A program made the translations under genes and the position numbers. The notes below the pieces were generated by a model. That model saw only the letters and a list, made by a program, of their open reading frames with translations, did no database searches and was not told the origin of the DNA. From contig CANIRI010000122.1 of NCBI GenBank assembly GCA_947469815.1, forward strand, positions 1 to 7,094: a stretch of 7,094 bases of DNA, read 5' to 3'. Shown here piece after piece: positions 6,892 through 7,094 of the stretch (position 1 is the stretch's first letter; each line of letters begins with the position of its first letter). This DNA is from Comamonadaceae bacterium. Lineage in GTDB: Bacteria > Pseudomonadota > Gammaproteobacteria > Burkholderiales > Burkholderiaceae_C.

Positions 6892-6923
6892 TTGCTCTGG
6901 CTTTGGCTGGCACTATAAATGCA
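6892..6923 (+). promoter_or_regulatory. Promoter candidate for the gene at 7051 (sigma54-like, overlapping a sigma70-like one)
   Basis: TGGCAC-N5-ATGCA at 6908-6923 has the invariant GG and GC of the -24/-12 class at the right spacing. It matches the sigma54 consensus TGGCACG-N4-TTGCW except for T in place of the G after TGGCAC and A in place of the first T of the -12 element. The same bases hold a sigma70 alternative: TTGCTC (6892-6897), 16 nt, TATAAA (6914-6919). Either would start transcription around 6926-6936, giving a leader of about 115-125 nt. Which sigma factor is used cannot be decided by eye. Confidence 0.45.
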
Positions 6924-6937
6924 TCCAACTGGCACTA
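6907..6937 (+). repeat. Two CTGGCACTA direct repeats 22 bp apart
   Basis: CTGGCACTA occurs at 6907-6915 and again at 6929-6937, start-to-start distance 22 bp, about two helical turns. Each copy is followed a few bases later by GCATCC or GCATTCC, so the similarity extends beyond the nine-base word. The first copy coincides with the sigma54-like -24 element. The second does not continue into a good -12 element, so it may be a regulator site or a decayed promoter copy. Confidence 0.5.
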
Positions 6938-7003
6938 GTCGCATTCCAGCGGCGCATACAAACTCATAAGCTCATGCAAGCGGGTTGTGTGAAGGGGCAT
7001 ACC

Positions 7004-7054
7004 ATGCGCCCTGCGTTTTGCAAGCAACTTTTAGACGAAAGGTTTTTCTCATGA
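7004..7054 (+). CDS. Possible 16-codon leader ORF overlapping the next start codon
   Basis: ATG 7004 opens a frame encoding MRPAFCKQLLDERFFS and ends with TGA at 7052-7054. That stop overlaps ATG 7051 of the downstream gene as ATGA, the same arrangement as the regulator/cobS junction. GAAGGGG (6991-6997) lies 6 nt upstream as a plausible ribosome binding site. It has no run of one amino acid suggesting classical attenuation. It may be a coupling leader or simply a chance short frame. Confidence 0.3.
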   Translation: MRPAFCKQLLDERFFS

Positions 7055-7094
7055 ACAAGAATGTGCTTCCGGTTCTCGCCAAATCCGTGCTCGC
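7051..7094 (+). CDS. Start of an unidentified gene, N-terminal 14 codons (runs off window end)
   Basis: ATG 7051 is preceded by GAAAGG (7037-7042) at a spacing of 8 nt, a reasonable ribosome binding site, and the frame is open to the window edge. The visible residues are MNKNVLPVLAKSVL, a short basic start followed by a hydrophobic stretch. This could be the beginning of a signal peptide or membrane segment, but too little is visible to name a family. It is divergent from the SulP transporter, with the promoter-like and repeat elements at 6800-6937 upstream. Confidence 0.6.
   Translation, partial: MNKNVLPVLAKSVL

Larger units (their letters stand above)
6706..7050. other. Intergenic region between SulP gene and downstream gene
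   Basis: About 345 bp without a convincing protein gene other than the possible leader ORF. From left to right it contains a weak minus-strand promoter beside the SulP start, an inverted repeat (6800-6851), a plus-strand promoter candidate with direct repeats (6892-6937), and a probable 5' leader for the next gene with a small bulged hairpin near 6994-7011 around the leader ATG. It includes more AT-rich words than the surrounding coding DNA, as expected for a control region. Confidence 0.6.

Noticed and set aside
6716..6928. Minus-strand 70-codon frame ahead of the SulP gene
   Set aside because: It runs across the inverted repeat and starts inside the promoter-like element. It has no ribosome binding site that I can see and its translation resembles no family.
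1..7094. CRISPR array, tRNA, insertion sequence or prophage signature
   Set aside because: No regularly spaced repeats, cloverleaf-like sequence, transposase motif or terminal inverted repeats were seen on either strand.

Overview
The window looks like a chromosomal stretch from a high-GC betaproteobacterium, probably a Burkholderiales/Comamonadaceae-type organism. That placement rests on the GC-rich third codon positions, the strong Xsc and CobS/CobT similarity as I remember these families, and the gene mix; it is an inference, because no phylogenetic marker is present.

Layout from left to right. (1) Positions 1-1180, minus strand: the N-terminal two thirds of sulfoacetaldehyde acetyltransferase (xsc), the enzyme that splits the C-S bond of sulfoacetaldehyde during taurine, isethionate or sulfoacetate breakdown. 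(2) Positions 1181-1354: a compact divergent control region. It holds a good sigma70-type promoter for xsc, a perfect palindrome where xsc transcription should start, a repeated TTGTTCCG word, and a hairpin just ahead of the xsc ribosome binding site. (3) Positions 1355-4959, plus strand: a tight three-gene unit encoding an IclR-family regulator, a CobS-like AAA+ ATPase (ATGA overlap with the regulator) and a CobT-like vWA protein (15-nt gap). (4) Positions 4942-6705, minus strand: a SulP-family anion transporter with a C-terminal STAS domain, convergent with cobT and overlapping it by 18 bp. (5) Positions 6706-7050: a gene-poor divergent region with a long imperfect inverted repeat, a 22-bp-spaced direct repeat inside a sigma54-like (or sigma70-like) promoter, and a possible 16-codon leader ORF. 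(6) Position 7051 to the edge: the first 14 codons of an unidentified plus-strand gene.

How the parts may work together. The IclR protein is the obvious candidate to control xsc across the shared control region. Xsc releases sulfite and acetyl phosphate; sulfite is normally oxidised to sulfate and exported, so an anion transporter nearby may be relevant, though SulP proteins have many substrates. The puzzling element is a CobS/CobT pair coupled to the sulfonate regulator, with no cobN in view. The pair is either the ordinary cobaltochelatase motor in an unusual place, or a paralogous AAA+/vWA pair that remodels or metallates some other target. That linkage is the most interesting point of the window.
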